NCBI GenBank assembly: GCA_030615565.1
Contig: JAUWZC010000032.1
Coordinates: forward strand, 1-15,103
Direction of reading: 5' to 3'
Source: Desulfobacteraceae bacterium
GTDB taxonomy: Bacteria > Desulfobacterota > DSM-4660 > Desulfatiglandales > B25-G16
DNA: 15,103 nucleotides
Shown: in pieces, positions 12,771 through 15,103 of the stretch
Position numbering within the stretch: the stretch's first letter is position 1
Layout: the number at the start of each line of letters is the position of its first letter
Program-made: the position numbers and the translations under genes
The notes under the pieces: generated by a model
What the model was told of the DNA's origin: nothing
Databases searched by the model: none
Seen by the model: the letters and a program-made list of their open reading frames with translations, nothing else

Positions 12771-13508
12771 TTATTTTTTGTATCCAACTGGCATAAGAAG
12801 TAGTGGCTCATGGGTTTTTGTAATACCCATAACCTGGATAACCTTCTCATCTTCAAAGGCTCCCACAATTCCTGCTTCCATTCCCATCGCCTGAGATTGA
12901 AGAAAGATATTTTGCCCTATGTGCCCTGCCTCCATCATTGCATATCTAACTCCTCTCTTGCCATATTTAATCATAATTCGACTGTATTCTGCTGTAATGA
13001 GAAGAGTAATCGGGGCATAGGCCATCCACATTTGCCCAAGTGATGCTATTGCAATATCCCTTCTAACATCTCCTTCTTGTGTAAGGGAAAAGGAATGGTT
13101 AGCTGGCTCATAACGGTAAACGCCAGGAACCAGCTTTTCGATAGAATCTCCTCCAACCGCTACGTAAATATCCATAGGATATAATGCCCCGGCAGATGGT
13201 GCAGCCCTTTTAAATCCTCCTGATTCTGTAATTCCCTGGGCTGCCCAGAGTAGCTGGGAAAGTTGCCTGAGGGTAAGGGCCTTACTATTGAACGATCTAA
13301 TAGTTCTTCTTTGATGGATTGTCCTTTCAAGGGATACATCTCCATCCAGCTTAGGATCAGGTAACTGCATGCTACCACCTCCTTTCTGTTTAAGAGGACT
13401 CCTTTTTGCGCTAGGCAAAACCCTATGAGGGATTAAAATAGATCCGCAAAGGCAAACGAAACCTATTAATTTGCAAAATCCTCTTCTTGTTAATTCAATT
13501 CCTAGCAT
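12771..13508 (-). CDS. Nitroreductase, SagB/ThcOx-type, with Tat signal
   Basis: A 245-residue FMN-dependent nitroreductase-fold protein of the SagB/ThcOx dehydrogenase type. The pattern includes RRTIRSFNSKALTLRQLSQL (68-87), LLWAAQGIT (86-94), RAAPSAGALYPMDIYVAV (101-118) and EAGHIGQNIFLQSQAMGM (193-210). The last block, EPLLLMPVGYKK, closes the domain. Residues 7-13 (TRRGFCK) with the hydrophobic stretch to about 26 and LPSA before residue 35 form a twin-arginine export signal, which would carry the folded flavoprotein to the periplasm. The ATG at 13508 has no strong ribosome binding site. AAAGGAGGTGG at 13385-13375 precedes an in-frame ATG at 13370, which would give a 199-residue cytosolic form. 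The electron acceptor substrate is unknown; no peptide-modification partner genes are nearby. Confidence 0.85.
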   Translation of the reverse strand: MLGIELTRRGFCKLIGFVCLCGSILIPHRVLPSAKRSPLKQKGGGSMQLPDPKLDGDVSLERTIHQRRTIRSFNSKALTLRQLSQLLWAAQGITESGGFKRAAPSAGALYPMDIYVAVGGDSIEKLVPGVYRYEPANHSFSLTQEGDVRRDIAIASLGQMWMAYAPITLLITAEYSRIMIKYGKRGVRYAMMEAGHIGQNIFLQSQAMGMEAGIVGAFEDEKVIQVMGITKTHEPLLLMPVGYKK

Positions 13509-13537
13509 ACTTGAATCTGATTTTATCTATTAAATTA

Positions 13538-13668
13538 GGACGCAGACCCGCCTGCCAGACGGCGGGCAGGTTTTCGCCGATATCCGCAGATAATTATTCT
13601 ATTAGCTCTTTATATTTATGTGCCTTAGGCACATTAAAAATCTTTACAATCTGCGTTCATCTGCGTCC
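13538..13668. repeat. 131-bp MITE-like element with 9-bp inverted ends
   Basis: GGACGCAGA (13538-13546) and TCTGCGTCC (13660-13668) are perfect inverted ends. Inside lie CCCGCC/GGCGGG and CCTGCC/GGCAGG, two overlapping and mutually exclusive hairpins (13547-13570), and the perfect hairpin TGTGCC-TTA-GGCACA (13619-13633). It fills most of the gap between fdhD and the nitroreductase gene and carries no gene of its own. Confidence 0.65.
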
Positions 13669-13689
13669 AAAAAGGAAATCCATATACTA

Positions 13690-14433
13690 TCAAATTACTC
13701 TCCATTCATTTGTATAAATGTTCATCCTTTTTTCTCTTACAAATCCAATGAGGGTAATCCCCAAATCATCTGCTAATCTCACAGCCAAATTTGTGGGGGC
13801 CGATTTTGAGATTAGTATAGGGATATTTCTTTTTGCCACCTTAAGCAATACTTCTGATGAGATCCTACAGCTTGTGACTACCATTCTCTCTTCTGTTGGT
13901 ATATCTTTTAAAATGCATTCACCAAACAATTTATCAATGGCATTATTTCTGCTAATATCCTCCTTGAAAACCAAGATATCTTTTTTATCACACAGGGCCA
14001 CAGAGTGAATTCCACCAGTAGAGATAAAAATCTCGGAGCGATGTTGAAACTCTTCTGCTAAAGAAAAAACATTATGAGGTGCCACGGAAATTTGCGATTC
14101 TACCTTTGGTTGGTCCTGGCTATTGGCAGCACTATAGACAATGTTGAATGGTAATGGCTGTAAATCTTTATGTTTTTCTGTCTCAACCCACACTATACCC
14201 TTACTGTCATCAAGGTTGACTTTCTTTATTTCTTCCTTGGTTTTTACTAATCCCAAAGAGAAAAGAAAACCTATTGCAAGAGATTTTAGATCTTTGGGTG
14301 AGCAAGGTAATGTTGCAAGCTTCTGACTATTTAAAACTATGGTTAGCTGGGCCTCAGTAACAACTATATCCTCTATTTCGCTTTTCCTTTTCCCTATAAC
14401 TCTAATTACAGAAAATCTCTCTGTATTGTCCAT
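13690..14433 (-). CDS. fdhD: FdhD-family formate dehydrogenase accessory protein, divergent
   Basis: 247 residues. FdhD binds molybdenum cofactor and helps move sulfur from the IscS cysteine desulfurase to the cofactor of formate dehydrogenase. Family blocks are clear: LNSQKLATLPCSPKDLKSLA then IGFLFSLGLV (34-63), FISTGGIHSVALC (136-148), FKEDISRNNAIDKLFGEC (156-173) and ISSEVLLKVAKRNIPILISK then SAPTNLAVRLADDLGITLIG (191-230). Two departures stand out. The loop that holds the sulfur-carrying CxxC motif (expected near 99-107) reads NIVYSAANSQDQ with no Cys, and the usual GRHNA reads SRNNA. The start at 14433 is preferred because GAGAGGAAGAAGGG lies just upstream; the frame opens at 14478. No formate dehydrogenase gene is in the window. 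The molecule may act without the usual persulfide or in another Mo/W enzyme's maturation. Confidence 0.85.
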   Translation of the reverse strand: MDNTERFSVIRVIGKRKSEIEDIVVTEAQLTIVLNSQKLATLPCSPKDLKSLAIGFLFSLGLVKTKEEIKKVNLDDSKGIVWVETEKHKDLQPLPFNIVYSAANSQDQPKVESQISVAPHNVFSLAEEFQHRSEIFISTGGIHSVALCDKKDILVFKEDISRNNAIDKLFGECILKDIPTEERMVVTSCRISSEVLLKVAKRNIPILISKSAPTNLAVRLADDLGITLIGFVREKRMNIYTNEWRVI

Positions 14434-14718
14434 TACCCTTCTTCCTCTCATGCATCGATCAATAAAATAATAACACAAAGGTTTCAGAAACTATCCGTTA
14501 CTAAGGAAAGAATTTCAAGTTTAAAATGTTTTATACTGAAAAAGGCAGTGGAAATCCTGGATTGTGGTTTCTAGAGAAATTCAGATACTAAAAGTAAAAT
14601 TTTTGTACACAGAACTGGATAAGCTAGAACGCTATAAACCATTTGACACAAAGTTGATTTTTCCTTCTAAGATAGATATATTGAGAAGGAAACATTCTAG
14701 CTGCAAAATCTTTAAATA
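14434..14718. other. Divergent intergenic region between fdhD and the HAD gene
   Basis: AT-rich, 285 bp, and free of the repeat families seen elsewhere. The fdhD promoter should lie near 14450-14520 and the HAD promoter near 14640-14680. TTGACA at 14643-14648 with TAAGAT at 14668-14673 has a long 19-bp spacer, so that promoter call is weak. Confidence 0.4.
14660..14692 (+). promoter_or_regulatory. Inverted repeat in the leader of the HAD gene
   Basis: TTTCCTTCT (14660-14668) and AGAAGGAAA (14684-14692) are perfect 9-bp arms around a 15-base centre, 26 bp before the ATG. It could be an operator or an RNA hairpin; its right arm contains the only AGAAGGA ribosome-binding-like word, though it is far from the start codon. 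Confidence 0.4.
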
Positions 14719-15103
14719 ATGAAAAGGTATACTATCATATGGGATTTTGATGGGACAATCCTTCCACCAGAACCCTATGACAGTGAACAATCACTATTAA
14801 TACATAAATTAAATCAATCACGGGAAGAGATCCCTTTTTTTATGCATGTTGTTGGCAGAGTCATCATCTATGCTGATATGAAGAAGCAGCTTAGGAGAAC
14901 CTTTAAAAAATTATACCTACATTTCTTGATGGGCACCCAAATTGAAGTGCTTGATCATGTTGCAGAACCCCTTGCAGAAAAAATATCAGAAGCTGATCGA
15001 CAGACTTTATTACGCTTAAAAGAGGATGGTCATAATATGATGGTCTTAAGCTGCGGCACTGTTGATTTAAGCGAAAGAGTTTTAAAAGTTGCAGGTTTAG
15101 ACA
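14719..15103 (+). CDS. HAD-family phosphatase, 3' end missing
   Basis: The first 128 codons of a gene that runs off the right edge. Residues 5-14 (TIIWDFDGTI) are HAD motif I, with the nucleophile D9 and acid D11. Motif II is MVLSCGT near residues 108-114, where Ser binds the phosphoryl group. Between them, about 85 mainly helical residues form a C1-type cap, and RLKEDGHNMMVLSC matches the SerB-like pattern of phosphoserine phosphatase-type HAD enzymes. The substrate is not evident, since motifs III and IV lie outside. The ATG at 14719 is the first in the frame and the conserved motif follows at once; no clear ribosome binding site precedes it. It is divergent from fdhD. Confidence 0.8.
   Translation, partial: MKRYTIIWDFDGTILPPEPYDSEQSLLIHKLNQSREEIPFFMHVVGRVIIYADMKKQLRRTFKKLYLHFLMGTQIEVLDHVAEPLAEKISEADRQTLLRLKEDGHNMMVLSCGTVDLSERVLKVAGLD

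Noticed and set aside
13718..14008. 96-codon plus-strand open frame
   Set aside because: It is the antisense of the conserved C-terminal half of FdhD.

Overview
The window looks like bacterial chromosomal DNA of moderate-to-low GC from a Gram-negative anaerobe, possibly an uncultured Desulfobacterota or Nitrospirota-type lineage. The pointers are an FdhD-family formate dehydrogenase maturation protein, a twin-arginine signal on a nitroreductase, a heterodimeric ABC exporter, AGGAGGT-type ribosome binding sites and a heavy load of intergenic palindromic repeats. No rRNA, tRNA, CRISPR array, transposase or phage gene was seen, so the taxonomic placement is only an inference.

Left part (1-7511) is accessory. 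It holds a DUF3800 gene broken by one in-frame stop (1-704), a ribbon-helix-helix/PIN toxin-antitoxin pair (1112-1787), a DUF4143-type AAA ATPase (2165-3304), a cytidylate-kinase-like protein (4007-4672), an AbrB/PIN toxin-antitoxin pair (5000-5628) and a second DUF4143-type ATPase (5940-7079). These units point in both directions and are kept apart by 240-700 bp blocks of modular, same-orientation repeats: purine-rich G/A strings, hairpins whose stems covary, and a 53-bp element that can fold as a perfect three-way junction. Both toxin-antitoxin pairs and both ATPases carry recognisable promoters overlapped or flanked by inverted repeats, which suggests that each unit is autoregulated.

Middle part (7512-11662) holds two ABC exporter half-transporters on the minus strand. 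The upstream one has Asp where the catalytic Glu should be. The downstream one is canonical but has about 110 extra residues between its first two membrane segments. Together they match the asymmetric BmrC/BmrD, LmrC/LmrD and TM287/288 type of heterodimer.

Right part (11663-15103) looks more like ordinary metabolic genome. It has a PEBP/YbhB-family protein, a SagB-type nitroreductase with a Tat signal, an FdhD homologue that lacks the family's CxxC loop, and the first 128 codons of a HAD-family phosphatase that runs off the edge. The PEBP and nitroreductase genes share an odd layout: an export-signal-like N-terminus followed by a near-perfect ribosome binding site and an in-frame internal ATG, so each could give an exported and a cytosolic form. 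A 131-bp MITE-like repeat with 9-bp inverted ends lies between the nitroreductase and fdhD.
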